Shown here in pieces: positions 36,873-46,051 of a stretch of DNA of 64,000 nt. This DNA comes from Clostridium acetobutylicum ATCC 824 (lineage in GTDB: Bacteria > Bacillota > Clostridia > Clostridiales > Clostridiaceae): positions 1,336,001 through 1,400,000 of the forward strand of contig NC_003030.1 of the NCBI RefSeq assembly GCF_000008765.1, written 5' to 3'. Each line of letters starts with the position of its first letter. The stretch's first letter is position 1. The notes under the pieces are model-generated. The model saw nothing but the letters and a program-made list of their open reading frames with translations. It was not told the DNA's origin and ran no database searches. A program made the translations under genes and the position numbers.

Positions 36873-36918
36873 TGATAACATTTACATTGTATACCAAAGA
36901 AAACAAGGAGGTATTTTT

Positions 36919-37914
36919 ATGAGTGAAACTATAAGATTTGGGATTGTAGGAACGAGTAGTATAACAGAAAAATTTTTAGATGGATCTAATCATGTAAAGG
37001 ACTTTTCTTTAACGGCAGTTTATTCAAGAGAAGAGAGTAAGGCAAGAGATTTTGCAAAAAAATATGGAGCTGAGAACATATTTACTGATTTAGAGAAAAT
37101 GGCTAAAAGTGATTTGATAGATGCTGTATATATTGCATCACCAAATGCAATGCATGCAAAGCAAGCTGAGGTATTTCTTAAAAATAAAAAGCATGTACTT
37201 TGTGAGAAGGCCTTTGCTTCTAATGTAGAAGAAGTAAATAAAATGATAAGTGTATCAAAGGAAAATAAGATGGTTTTAATGGAGGCTATGAAAACAGAAT
37301 ATTTGCCTGGTTTTTTTGCTGTTAAGGAGAACCTCCATAGAATAGGAAAGGTAAGAAAATATTTTGGAAATTACTGTCAGTATTCTTCTAGGTATGATAA
37401 ATTCAAGCAGGGCATAGTCCTAAATGCCTTTAAACCTGAATTATCTAATGGAAGTATTATGGATATAGGAGTTTATTGTATTCATCCAATGGTATATTTG
37501 TTTGGAGAGCCAAATAAATTAAAGGCAAATGCTGTGCTTTTAGAATCGGGTGTGGATGGGGAAGGAAGTATATTATTCAATTATGATAATATGGAAGCTG
37601 TAGTTATGTATTCAAAAATAACTAATTCAAGAGTAAGCTCAGAGATTCAAGGGGAAGAAGGAAATATAGTAATAGATAACATCAATACCTTTGAAAAGGT
37701 AAAGATAGTATTTAGAAATGGAGAAGAGGAAGATTTGTCCAGAGTACATATAGAAGATAATATGTGCTATGAACTTGAGGAATTTATAAGATTAGTAAAA
37801 GAACAAGATACTAAAAAAGCGCTACAGAGACTTAAAGTTTCTAAAAGTGTAATGGAAATTATGGATGAGGCAAGAAAGCAGATAGGACTTGTGTTTCCAG
37901 CAGATAAAAACTAA
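36919..37914 (+). CDS. Gfo/Idh/MocA family oxidoreductase
   Basis: 331 residues. Rossmann-fold NAD(P)-binding start (RFGIVGTSSITEKF), then HVLCEKAFASNVEEV (the EKP-like signature) and the C-terminal alpha/beta domain (GSIMDIGVYCIHPMVYLFG). Family members oxidise or reduce sugars and related alcohols with NAD(P)H; the substrate here is unknown. ATG 36919 follows AAGGAGG. Confidence 0.85.
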   Translation: MSETIRFGIVGTSSITEKFLDGSNHVKDFSLTAVYSREESKARDFAKKYGAENIFTDLEKMAKSDLIDAVYIASPNAMHAKQAEVFLKNKKHVLCEKAFASNVEEVNKMISVSKENKMVLMEAMKTEYLPGFFAVKENLHRIGKVRKYFGNYCQYSSRYDKFKQGIVLNAFKPELSNGSIMDIGVYCIHPMVYLFGEPNKLKANAVLLESGVDGEGSILFNYDNMEAVVMYSKITNSRVSSEIQGEEGNIVIDNINTFEKVKIVFRNGEEEDLSRVHIEDNMCYELEEFIRLVKEQDTKKALQRLKVSKSVMEIMDEARKQIGLVFPADKN

Positions 37915-37917
37915 ATT

Positions 37918-38244
37918 TTCCGTTGAATAGAAAGTAAATAGTGTAAGAATGAGATGGTAGATAATAGGTAGTAAAAAGTGATATGAAGTATAAATTTAAT
38001 TGTGGATGGTATTCCAATACCTAGAGATAATCATAAGATTGATATTAAATTATATATTGAAAAAAAGAATAGTATAAATAAGTTATAAAGGCATGTATAA
38101 GCATTTTATATATCATTAGAATTGAAAAAAGGAGACTTGATTTAAAAATTAAATATTCCTTAGCTTCCATAAATTTTACATAGATTAGGTGGATTTTATC
38201 TGTTAGAATCTTAGCTGTAGGATTTAGGCTATAAATCCTTAAGA
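37918..38244. other. Intergenic region before the riboswitch
   Basis: About 330 bases without a convincing gene. A coding-like remnant (VDGIPIPRDNHKIDIKLYI) lies near 38003-38086 but has no ribosome binding site. The leader transcript of the cell-wall hydrolase gene must start somewhere in its second half. Confidence 0.4.
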
Positions 38245-38358
38245 GTGCCGAATCTTAATAATATTTAAGTACGGGGGAACACATTGTGGGTGAATCTTAC
38301 GACTATTCGTAAGTAGGGTGCCTTCAACCCGAATCCGTAAGCTAACCTCGGAGGCAAA
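38245..38358 (+). promoter_or_regulatory. ydaO-type c-di-AMP riboswitch
   Basis: The conserved ydaO core is unmistakable: GCCGAATC, ACGGGGGAAC, GGGTGAATC, GTAGGGTGCCTTCAACCCG, AATCCGTAAGCTAACCTCG and GAGGC. This class senses cyclic di-AMP and usually lowers expression of cell-wall hydrolases and osmolyte transporters. A hairpin at 38359-38390 follows before the ribosome binding site. Confidence 0.9.
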
Positions 38359-38390
38359 ATTGATAAAGGAAATTATTATCCTTTATCAAT
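38359..38390 (+). promoter_or_regulatory. Expression-platform hairpin of the ydaO riboswitch
   Basis: ATTGATAAAGGA and TCCTTTATCAAT form a perfect 12-bp stem, with no T-run behind it. It ends just before the GAAGGGAG ribosome binding site. Confidence 0.6.
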
Positions 38391-38408
38391 AATAGAAGGG
38401 AGAAAAAT

Positions 38409-39170
38409 ATGATAAAATCTAAGTTTAAATTTCTTGTTTTTGCAGCGGCTTTAGCCTTTGTAGGAATGGGAAAAAATGCTGTACATGCTGCTACCTATAG
38501 TGTAAAAAGTGGAGATACTCTTTATAGCATAAGTAGAAACTATGGCACTAACTATAATTATCTTATGTCGGCTAATAAATTGCAGACAAGTGCTATATAT
38601 GCTGGACAGAGCCTTAAAGTTCCGGATGTGAAATATACTATCAAGAGCGGAGATACTCTCTATAGTATAGCTAAAAGATTTGGAGTATTACTTAGTGATT
38701 TACAACTTGCAAATAATATATCAAATAATATTATTAAAGTAGGACAAGTTATAGTAATACCTGTTAATACGTCCACAGCAGCCACTCCTAGCTATGTGAT
38801 TTCTTGTACAAGCTCTGAAGTCGATTTATTAGCTAGGCTTATTAATGCAGAAGCTGGTGGAGAAAGTTACAATGCTATGGTATCAGTAGGAGCTGTAATC
38901 GTAAACAGAGTTCAAAGTTCTGCTTTTCCAAATACTGTTACAGGAGTAATATATCAAGTATCTAATGGATATTATCAGTTCACGCCTGTTTTAAATGGAA
39001 TGATTAATAAAGGTGCTACAGCTTCATCTTTAAGTGCGGCCAAGGCAGCTCTTTATGGATCAGATCCTACAAAAGGAGCTTTGTATTTTTATGATAATAC
39101 CGTATCAAATACTTGGCTTACATCAAAACCAGTATCACTTGTGTCTGGAAAATTAATATTTGCATATTAA
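38409..39170 (+). CDS. LysM/SleB-type cell-wall hydrolase
   Basis: 253 residues. A Sec signal peptide (residues 1-28, ending VHA) is followed by two LysM repeats (YSVKSGDTLYSISRNYG and YTIKSGDTLYSIAKRFG) that bind peptidoglycan, then a SleB/CwlJ-type domain (LLARLINAEAGGESY, VIVNRV, YQFTPV) with its catalytic Glu. It probably cuts peptidoglycan in growing cells or spores. The upstream ydaO riboswitch fits known c-di-AMP control of wall hydrolases. Confidence 0.88.
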   Translation: MIKSKFKFLVFAAALAFVGMGKNAVHAATYSVKSGDTLYSISRNYGTNYNYLMSANKLQTSAIYAGQSLKVPDVKYTIKSGDTLYSIAKRFGVLLSDLQLANNISNNIIKVGQVIVIPVNTSTAATPSYVISCTSSEVDLLARLINAEAGGESYNAMVSVGAVIVNRVQSSAFPNTVTGVIYQVSNGYYQFTPVLNGMINKGATASSLSAAKAALYGSDPTKGALYFYDNTVSNTWLTSKPVSLVSGKLIFAY

Positions 39171-39763
39171 ATGAGGTTTATTATAGATGTACAAGCCACT
39201 CTACGTAGAAGCTTGTAAAAATAAAAAAGATTTAGTGAGAATATAATTTCTTGTTAAATCTTTTTTTTTTATAATATATAGTTAGATATAGAAAATGGAA
39301 TTTTAATGTGTTAGCAATAATTAAGGGGATGTCATTGGAAAATGTTACTAGATGAAAATGGAGGCTATTTGAGATATTAGTAATATGGCAATGTTATTGC
39401 AAATGCAGATTTAATTAATTTAATATTTTAGTATGCATAAGCTAATTACTTTAATTATTTTTATTGTATAATGGCTATAATAATTTACATAAAATCTACG
39501 ATATATATTATTGAAGCTAGTTTTATATAGCTGTACATGTTCAATAATGTCTTTAGAATTAATATTTTGTAATCAATGTAGATTAAGTTTTAGTGTAATA
39601 AAACCAGTTCAACTATCAATTTATGAATACTAAATATGGATGTTATCAGTGTACATAGGTTAAGATTTATCTTGGTTTTATCAAGTAGTACTTCTAAGCT
39701 TAACTTATTAATATATGAGTGTATTGTATGAATATGAAATAAATTGAAAGGTAGGAAGCTATT
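39171..39763. other. Intergenic region before cheV
   Basis: About 590 AT-rich bases. It holds a short hairpin at 39191-39216 (ACAAGC...GCTTGT), a terminator at 39223-39271, and long A/T tracts. No ORF, RNA family or clear promoter box was recognised in the second part. Confidence 0.5.
39223..39271 (+). terminator. Terminator after the cell-wall hydrolase
   Basis: AAAGATTTA and TAAATCTTT arms followed by a run of ten T. Confidence 0.8.
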
Positions 39764-40666
39764 ATGGAAAGTAATATATTATTGGAATCAGGAACGGGAG
39801 AATTAGAAATTCTTGAATTCGTAATAGGGGATAGACATTTTGCTATAAATATTATAAAAGTTAAGGAAGTAGTTGAAGTAGACGGAGGAAAAATAACAAA
39901 GTTGCCTGAAACTAATCCTGCAATAGCTGGACTGATATTGTGTAGAAACGAAATAATAACCCTTGTTGATTTAAAGTATGTAGTGAATAAGGGAGCGAAA
40001 GTTGAATCATGCTCAAAAGTAATAATATGTGAATTCAATAAGGTTAGGGTTGCATTTAATATCGATGCAATAATAGGCGTTCATCGTGTTAAATGGGAAG
40101 AAATATTAAAGCCAGATGATGTTTCTGAAAATTCACTAGTTATAGCACACGTACTTTTGGGACAAAAAATATTATTGATGCTTGATTTTGAGAAAATAGT
40201 TACAGATATAAGCCCAAGTACAGGAATAAGTCAGGAAAGAATAGGAAATATAGAATATAAAGATAGATCGAATATAAAAATTGCTATGGCAGATGACTCA
40301 ACGCTTATAAGAAAGCTTATAAAGGATACTTTAACCAAGGCTGGATTTACAAAATTGGAGTTGTTTGATGATGGAAAACAGCTTTTGGATTATCTTGAAG
40401 CAATTTCAAAAGAAAAAGGCGATAGAGTAACAGATGAGGTTCAATTAGTTATAACAGATATCGAGATGCCTCAAATGGATGGACATGCACTTACAAGAAA
40501 GATAAAAGAAAACCCTCTTCTTAGAAAGCTTCCTGTTATAATTTTTTCATCACTTATTACTTCTGAATTAAAGCATAAGGGTGAATCAGTTGGTGCGAAT
40601 GCTCAGATAAGTAAGCCTGAAGTTGGAGAGTTGGTTAGAATTATAGATGAATTAGTTAGTAAATAG
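39764..40666 (+). CDS. cheV: Chemotaxis protein CheV
   Basis: 300 residues. An N-terminal CheW-like domain (residues about 12-155; FVIGDRHFAINIIKVKEVVE) is fused to a receiver domain (MADDSTLIRK, phosphorylation site in LVITDIEMPQMDG, ISKPEVGEL). CheV couples receptors to CheA and tunes adaptation by phosphorylation. ATG 39764 follows a GGTAGGAAG site. Confidence 0.9.
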   Translation: MESNILLESGTGELEILEFVIGDRHFAINIIKVKEVVEVDGGKITKLPETNPAIAGLILCRNEIITLVDLKYVVNKGAKVESCSKVIICEFNKVRVAFNIDAIIGVHRVKWEEILKPDDVSENSLVIAHVLLGQKILLMLDFEKIVTDISPSTGISQERIGNIEYKDRSNIKIAMADDSTLIRKLIKDTLTKAGFTKLELFDDGKQLLDYLEAISKEKGDRVTDEVQLVITDIEMPQMDGHALTRKIKENPLLRKLPVIIFSSLITSELKHKGESVGANAQISKPEVGELVRIIDELVSK

Positions 40667-40747
40667 TGATCTTCATTAACTTATTGATATTGTTTGAACT
40701 AAATAATTAAGTGCATTATTATTTAAAAAATGCCATTTCAAAAAGTA

Positions 40748-40775
40748 TTGATTTTATTTTTTTATATGTTATAAT
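40748..40775 (+). promoter_or_regulatory. SigA-type promoter of ncRNA copy 2
   Basis: TTGATT, 16-base spacer and TATAAT. Predicted start near 40783, about 45 bases ahead of the conserved RNA block. Confidence 0.65.
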
Positions 40776-40825
40776 AAACTTAAGTAAACGTATTAATGCT
40801 TTATAAATCAAATATCTTCTAGAGT

Positions 40826-41035
40826 ATACGCCAAGCTCTTATCTTGAACCTACAGTTTAAAAACGGGAGTTCAATATATAAATATGGATATGGATTTCTT
40901 ATGTTTTAAGAAAAGATAGAAGTATTTTTGCGAGCACCCACCTATCATTAGATAGGTGTCAATGAAAGAGCAGCGGTATTTTGGATATATATGTGTGAGA
41001 AGAGAGGTGGATGCCTCTCTTCTTTGTGTTTTTTG
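40826..41035 (+). ncRNA. Structured ncRNA, copy 2 (6S-like candidate)
   Basis: Paralogue of 36205-36425. AAGCTCTT near the 5' end pairs with AAGAGC near 40970, enclosing a TTGAAC...GTTCAA hairpin, a TTTCTTA/TTAAGAAA hairpin and a CACCTATC/GATAGGTG hairpin. CGGTATTTTGG and a terminator follow. It has its own promoter and terminator and no shared downstream gene type with copy 1, so it looks like an independent trans-acting RNA. Confidence 0.55.
40998..41035 (+). terminator. Terminator of ncRNA copy 2
   Basis: AGAAGAGAGG and CCTCTCTTCT arms with a six-base loop and a T-rich tail. Confidence 0.85.
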
Positions 41036-41205
41036 GTTAATAAATTTAAGTTTAAGATAAAGACAATAAAAGTTACTATTCTATTTCTTGGGAAATATAT
41101 ACGTTTATTTTAGAAGTAGAGATGAATATTGTTTTTAGGTGTACTTTGTGATATTATTAGTACATTAGTTCTTGAAGTGCATACAAGTGTTTGTTAAATA
41201 AAAAC

Positions 41206-41673
41206 ATGGAAGTGGTGATTAAAATTAGTACAACTGAAGCTAAAAAGTATTTACTTATTGATACATCTGTACTTCCTGATGTATTTGAAGAGGTCATACA
41301 GGTAAAGGAACTTTTAAGATCAGCAAAAGTAAAGGATATTACAGAGGCGGTCAAGAAAGTTGGCATAAGTAGAAGTACATATTATAAATATAAGGACTAT
41401 GTATTTAATGTTTCTGATGGACTTAAAAGTCAAAAGGTAACTATATCAATTTTAATTGAACATAGAAGAGGAACCTTATCAGAAGTATTAGATAAGCTTG
41501 CTCAAAGATGCTGTAATATACTTACAATAAATCAGGATATACCTATAAATAATACAGCTAATGTCAATATTACTTTTGATATAAGTGGTATATCAGGAGA
41601 CGTAAAAAATATTGTAGAGGAACTAAAGAAAATTAAAAATGTGTTGAAAGTTGAAATAGTGGCAATGGAATAA
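41206..41673 (+). CDS. ACT-domain protein (UPF0735, PheB-like)
   Basis: About 155 residues. LLIDTSVLPDVFEEVIQVKELL and SRSTYYKYKDYVF give the helix-turn-helix-like head, and a C-terminal ACT domain (VTISILIEHRRGTLSEVLDKLA) follows, as in UPF0735 proteins near homoserine genes. ACT domains sense amino acids. The start is uncertain: ATG 41206, GTG 41212 or GTG 41215. thrB follows 23 bases later and is likely co-transcribed. Confidence 0.8.
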   Translation: MEVVIKISTTEAKKYLLIDTSVLPDVFEEVIQVKELLRSAKVKDITEAVKKVGISRSTYYKYKDYVFNVSDGLKSQKVTISILIEHRRGTLSEVLDKLAQRCCNILTINQDIPINNTANVNITFDISGISGDVKNIVEELKKIKNVLKVEIVAME

Positions 41674-41696
41674 AACAATATTGGGGTGTTAAAAAA

Positions 41697-42587
41697 ATGA
41701 TTAGAGTTAAAATACCTGCTACAAGTGCAAATATGGGGGCTGGATTTGACACACTAGGAATGGCTCTAAAGCTTTATAACGAAATAACTATAGAAGAAAC
41801 AGAAGGTGAAACTGAGATTAAGCTTTTAGGTGGTGAGCTTGATAGAAATTATAGGAATAATTTAACATACATAAGTATTATAAAGGTATATGAGTTTTTT
41901 AATAAAGAATTTAAGGGCTTTAAGATAGATATGTCTAAAACTAATATACCTCTTTCTAGGGGGTTAGGAAGTAGTGCAGCATGTATTGTAGGAGGCATAG
42001 TGGGAGCTAATGCACTTTTGAATGAAAAAATGACCATTAAGGATATGCTTAAAATAGCTGTGGATATTGAAGGACATCCAGATAATGTTGCACCAGCTCT
42101 TTTAGGAGGAGTTATAATAAGCATAAAGGATATGGAAAATATAATATATTCAAGAATTAATGTGAAATCACAGCTTAAATATGCTGTTATGGTTCCGGAT
42201 TTTAAGGTTAGTACTGAGCTTTCAAGAAAAGTTTTGCCTAATGAATATTCAAGGGAAGATGCACTTTTTAATATATCTAGATGTTCCATGCTTGTATCTG
42301 CATTAAATAATGGTGAAAATGAAAAGCTTAGATATTTATTTGAAGATAAGATCCACCAGCCTTATAGAAAAAAACTTATAAATAATATAGATAGTATTTT
42401 TTTAAAAGCAAAAGAATATGGATCACTTGGTGAATTTATAAGTGGTTCGGGATCTACCTTGATTGCTGTTTTAGAAGAAGCTGATGAGAACTTCATTTTA
42501 AAGATGAAAACTTATCTTGATTCGCTGAAGGATGGGTGGAGGATATTTGAGGTAGAAAACGATAATAATGGCGCAGTTATAATATAG
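41697..42587 (+). CDS. thrB: Homoserine kinase
   Basis: 296 residues. Phosphorylates L-homoserine in threonine synthesis. GHMP kinase signature PLSRGLGSSAACIVGG (ATP loop) plus ATSANMGAGFDTLGMAL at the start and SGSGSTLIAV near the end are standard for ThrB. The ACT-domain gene upstream may couple its expression to amino-acid supply. Confidence 0.93.
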   Translation: MIRVKIPATSANMGAGFDTLGMALKLYNEITIEETEGETEIKLLGGELDRNYRNNLTYISIIKVYEFFNKEFKGFKIDMSKTNIPLSRGLGSSAACIVGGIVGANALLNEKMTIKDMLKIAVDIEGHPDNVAPALLGGVIISIKDMENIIYSRINVKSQLKYAVMVPDFKVSTELSRKVLPNEYSREDALFNISRCSMLVSALNNGENEKLRYLFEDKIHQPYRKKLINNIDSIFLKAKEYGSLGEFISGSGSTLIAVLEEADENFILKMKTYLDSLKDGWRIFEVENDNNGAVII

Positions 42588-42595
42588 TTTAGTGA

Positions 42596-42633
42596 AAATT
42601 CATCTTGTTTTATTAGCAAGGTGAATTTTTCTT
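42596..42633 (+). terminator. Terminator after thrB
   Basis: AAATTCATCTTG and CAAGGTGAATTT arms, then a T-run. Confidence 0.85.
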
Positions 42634-42752
42634 TTTAAATCATAAAAATATTATGAAAGCATATATATATCATATAGAAAATAGTTTAATTAACAATTTA
42701 CATACACAAAAATATAAGTTATACATAAATTTAATATTTTAGGAGGAATGTT

Positions 42753-42944
42753 ATGGATTATTATGAAAATGACTACGAAAATAACATGAATTATATGTTT
42801 AATGAACCTTGTGACAATTGTTTTTATGGCTTTAATCCTTATAGGGAAAGTTACAAAAGAGCTTATTCTGGCTTTAGCTACTATAGAGCACCTTTTGGTA
42901 TCCCTAATTTTAAAGAAGTGAGTGAAGAAGAATTATTTGATTAG
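42753..42944 (+). CDS. Small Tyr/Asn-rich protein (spore-coat-like)
   Basis: 63 residues behind AGGAGG. Very rich in Tyr, Asn and Phe (YYENDYENNMNYMF) with CDNC, as in some small coat-associated proteins of spore formers. Framed by terminators on both sides, so a single-gene transcript. The spore role is inferred from composition only. Confidence 0.5.
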   Translation: MDYYENDYENNMNYMFNEPCDNCFYGFNPYRESYKRAYSGFSYYRAPFGIPNFKEVSEEELFD

Positions 42945-42947
42945 TAT

Positions 42948-42990
42948 TATAGGGCTTCTTGAATTAAACTAGAAGCCCTATAAAAAATTA
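42948..42990 (+). terminator. Terminator
   Basis: TATAGGGCTTCT and AGAAGCCCTATA, a perfect 12-bp stem with A/T-rich flanks; it may act in both directions. Confidence 0.8.
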
Positions 42991-43037
42991 AAGGATAATT
43001 TGCTTTAATATAGAATTAAAATTCTAGAGGTGAAATT

Positions 43038-43535
43038 ATGTTTGATGTGGATATAAAATTTGGAGACGTATATGTAAGGAATATAGAAGAAAAAGATATA
43101 GGTGAATTAAAAGAAATATTGAAGGACAAAAAATTTTACCTAAATGATGAGGAATTAAAAGAAATATTTTTAGAATACTATATGAGCGAATGTGAGTTTT
43201 TTACTAAGATATTAAAAAAAGGAAAGTTTGTAGGGGTATTTAGAGGGAGAATAGAATTTAAGAGCAGCAATATGGCTTGGATATCTTACTTCTATGTAGA
43301 TGAAAGATACAGTTCATATAAAGATAGTCAGGATATATTGATGAATATATTAGAGTATTTTTCTGAAAGCTTCGGAGTGACTGATTTTATAACAGGAGTC
43401 ACGAATAGTGAAAAAGATATGATAGAACTGTGGGAAAATAACGACTTTAAAACTGTTAGAATAAATAAGGAATTTTATTCAGATAGAGGATATAAGGAAG
43501 ATTTAGTTATAATGAAAAAGTATAGTGCTATATAA
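43038..43535 (+). CDS. GNAT-family N-acetyltransferase
   Basis: 165 residues. The layout fits a GNAT fold: FVGVFRGRIEF (strand 4), WISYFYVDERYSSYKDSQDIL (acetyl-CoA-binding motif A, degenerate) and NDFKTVRINKEFY near the end. Acceptor unknown. Confidence 0.65.
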   Translation: MFDVDIKFGDVYVRNIEEKDIGELKEILKDKKFYLNDEELKEIFLEYYMSECEFFTKILKKGKFVGVFRGRIEFKSSNMAWISYFYVDERYSSYKDSQDILMNILEYFSESFGVTDFITGVTNSEKDMIELWENNDFKTVRINKEFYSDRGYKEDLVIMKKYSAI

Positions 43536-43634
43536 ATTGGTTTTAATTACATATAATTTTTATGTATAATTCATAAATTGTACTTAGAGTTAATATACAT
43601 AACATAGTGATATTATACTTTAGGAGATGAGAAA

Positions 43635-44315
43635 ATGAGATATACAAGATATGATTTAAAACATAGGAAAAGCAGTAGCATACCATTTTTGATGTGCTTA
43701 ACAATTATTTTGGCTTTATCATTTTTTATAGGAACATTCATTTTTAAGACGTTTATTAAAGGAACAGAAGGTTATGGTAATCCACAAAACATATCTAATG
43801 ACTATGGGAAAAAAGAAAATGGGGGAAAGCTTTTTATAATCCAATGTTCTGCTAATTCAAAAAAGGAGAATGCAGATAAGACACTTAACAGTTTAGAGAA
43901 TATAGGAAATCCTTTTGAGGTTAAGAGCAATGGTTTGTATAAGATTATTTATGCAATATGTGCTGAAAAAGACTATTCAAGTTATGAAAAAGCTATTAAA
44001 GATAATAAGATTGAATTTAATAAATTCACTATTAATCTTAATAAAGGGGACCCGGGTGATGCCGAATTGTATAGTATAATTAGTGCATACCTTCAAGCAG
44101 TAAACAAGTTAGGCGATAAGGATGTAAAATCGGTACAAACGGCTTCTTTGAAAAAATGGTGTTCCAATATTAAAGAATATGATGATACGTACAAAAATTA
44201 TAAAATTACTCAAGAAATAAAGAAACATATTGAAGATCTTCCAGCTGGAATTGATAAAAATAATTTAAGTAATGAGGAAACTTTTCTTTATAATGAGTTA
44301 GTTAAGATAAAATAG
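43635..44315 (+). CDS. Membrane-anchored SPOR-domain-like protein
   Basis: 226 residues. A short basic cytoplasmic tail, one transmembrane helix (about residues 17-38), then an outside domain with the SPOR-like pattern FIIQCSANSKKENADKTLNSL and YKIIYAICAEKDYSSYEKAI. SPOR domains bind denuded septal peptidoglycan, which fits the nearby wall and division genes. The C-terminal helical part is unassigned. Confidence 0.65.
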   Translation: MRYTRYDLKHRKSSSIPFLMCLTIILALSFFIGTFIFKTFIKGTEGYGNPQNISNDYGKKENGGKLFIIQCSANSKKENADKTLNSLENIGNPFEVKSNGLYKIIYAICAEKDYSSYEKAIKDNKIEFNKFTINLNKGDPGDAELYSIISAYLQAVNKLGDKDVKSVQTASLKKWCSNIKEYDDTYKNYKITQEIKKHIEDLPAGIDKNNLSNEETFLYNELVKIK

Positions 44316-44317
44316 TA

Positions 44318-44350
44318 GGAGAGATATTAAAAATCTACTCCTTTTTTTAA
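44318..44350 (+). terminator. Terminator
   Basis: GGAGAGAT and ATCTACTCC (one bulged base) then TTTTTTT. Confidence 0.75.
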
Positions 44351-44452
44351 ATTAAAATAAAAAAATCTTTAATAATTTTTTAAGGACTTGTTTAACGGTA
44401 TATTAAATGATAAACTATAAAAGATGTATATTTGATGTAGGGAGTTAATAAA

Positions 44453-44713
44453 GTGAATGGTAAGACTTTCAAAAATGTTTTGTTTTTGTCTCTAATAGGA
44501 TGCGTAGGCGGTTCTTTAGTTGGAGATATACTCGGAGAACATTTTACTAAGATTGATTTTTTGAAAAAAGCATACAGTATTGGTACGGTAAAGCCCCTTG
44601 TAATTGACCTTAAGGTTTTAAACTTTACTTTAGGATTAAATTTTAATGTCAATTTAATGTCTATATTGGGCATAATAGTGGCAATAATAATATACAGTAA
44701 AATTAGGAAGTGA
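44453..44713 (+). CDS. DUF4321-family membrane protein
   Basis: 86 residues from GTG 44453 behind GGGAG. Two hydrophobic helices (residues about 9-28 and 65-84) flank a short loop. Clostridial genes of this kind commonly precede maf. Ends four bases before the maf start. Confidence 0.65.
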   Translation: MNGKTFKNVLFLSLIGCVGGSLVGDILGEHFTKIDFLKKAYSIGTVKPLVIDLKVLNFTLGLNFNVNLMSILGIIVAIIIYSKIRK

Positions 44714-44717
44714 AAAT

Positions 44718-45317
44718 ATGAAATTAGTTTTAGCTTCAGCTTCCCCTAGAAGAAGGGAAATTTTAAAGAATATTACTGAGGATTTTATCGTTGTGGCAAG
44801 TGACTTTGATGAAAGTCTGATTGAGATTTCAAGAGACATTCAAAGTTACGTTATGGTTTTGGCCGAATCAAAGGCGAAAAGTACACTTTGCAGAATTGAA
44901 AGTGAAGATTTCTATAAAGACGAAGATGAGGTTTTTATAATTGGCTGTGATACTGTAGTTTCAATTGATGGCAAAATACTCGGTAAGCCAAAGGATGAGA
45001 AAGAGGCTTTAGATATGTTAAGTGAACTTAGCGGCAGAACACATGAAGTCTATTCAGGGTTAGCGGTTTTAGATGCTAAGAAAAATAAAATTATAAAAGA
45101 TTTTCAGTGTACTGAGGTTAAGTTTTCAGAGATATCATATGAAACTATATTAAAATACATAGCATGTGGTGAGTATGCGGATAAGGCTGGAGCATATGGA
45201 ATTCAAGGAAAGGCTTCGGTTTTTGTTGAAGAGATTAAGGGTTCGTACTATAATGTTGTAGGACTGCCCATAAATAAATTATATAAAATTCTTTTGGGGA
45301 TGGGGGTAAATCTATAA
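44718..45317 (+). CDS. maf: Maf-family nucleotide pyrophosphatase
   Basis: 199 residues. [12 protein letters not shown] and [20 protein letters not shown] are the Maf signatures. These enzymes hydrolyse dTTP/UTP or modified nucleotides and are linked to septum control. First gene of the maf-radC-mreBCD cluster. Confidence 0.92.
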   Translation: MKLVLASASPRRREILKNITEDFIVVASDFDESLIEISRDIQSYVMVLAESKAKSTLCRIESEDFYKDEDEVFIIGCDTVVSIDGKILGKPKDEKEALDMLSELSGRTHEVYSGLAVLDAKKNKIIKDFQCTEVKFSEISYETILKYIACGEYADKAGAYGIQGKASVFVEEIKGSYYNVVGLPINKLYKILLGMGVNL

Positions 45318-45335
45318 ACAGGAGATTGATGTATT

Positions 45336-46025
45336 TTGATAAATAACAGTCTAAAGATTACAGATTTACCTAATAATGAAAGACCAAGGGAAAGACTCTT
45401 AAGATACGGGAGTGAAGTGCTTTCAAATAGCGAACTTCTAGCTATTATACTTAGAACAGGAACATTACATGAGAATATAATTAACTTGAGCAGCAGAATT
45501 TTAAAGGAAAGCGGAGGCTTAAATGGAGTATTAAATTTAAGCTTCGAAGAACTTAAAAAGGTTAAAGGGATAGGAAATGCTAAAGCAGTTCAAATCTTAG
45601 CTTTAGGAGAGCTTTTTAAGAGATTTAAAGCATATAAGTCTTTTGAAAGTGTAAAAATAACATCGCCTAAAGAAGCTGCTAATCTTGTTATGGAACAATT
45701 AAGAAGTTTTAATAAGGAGCATTTATATGTCATAATGCTCAATACTAAAAATATAGTTATAAAGATATCTGATGTTTCTGTAGGAAGTTTGAATTCTTCT
45801 ATAGTTCATCCTAGAGAAGTATATGTAGAGCCAATATTAAAGCATGCGGCATCAATTATATTATGTCATAATCATCCGTCAGGAGATCCAAAGCCGAGTA
45901 ATGAAGACCTAAATATAACCAAAAGACTTTATGAGTGTAGTAAGTTCATAGGGATAGAACTCTTGGATCATATAATAATTGGGGACGGTATATATATAAG
46001 TTTAAAAGAAGAAGGATTATTATAA
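45336..46025 (+). CDS. radC: RadC-family JAB/MPN protein
   Basis: 229 residues from TTG 45336 behind GGAG. An N-terminal helix-hairpin-helix ([13 protein letters not shown]) and a C-terminal JAMM metal site ([14 protein letters not shown]). The cellular role remains unclear despite the name. Order maf-radC-mreB is conserved in Firmicutes. Confidence 0.92.
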   Translation: MINNSLKITDLPNNERPRERLLRYGSEVLSNSELLAIILRTGTLHENIINLSSRILKESGGLNGVLNLSFEELKKVKGIGNAKAVQILALGELFKRFKAYKSFESVKITSPKEAANLVMEQLRSFNKEHLYVIMLNTKNIVIKISDVSVGSLNSSIVHPREVYVEPILKHAASIILCHNHPSGDPKPSNEDLNITKRLYECSKFIGIELLDHIIIGDGIYISLKEEGLL

Positions 46026-46051
46026 CGAAGATTGTGAAAGGAGATAAATTA

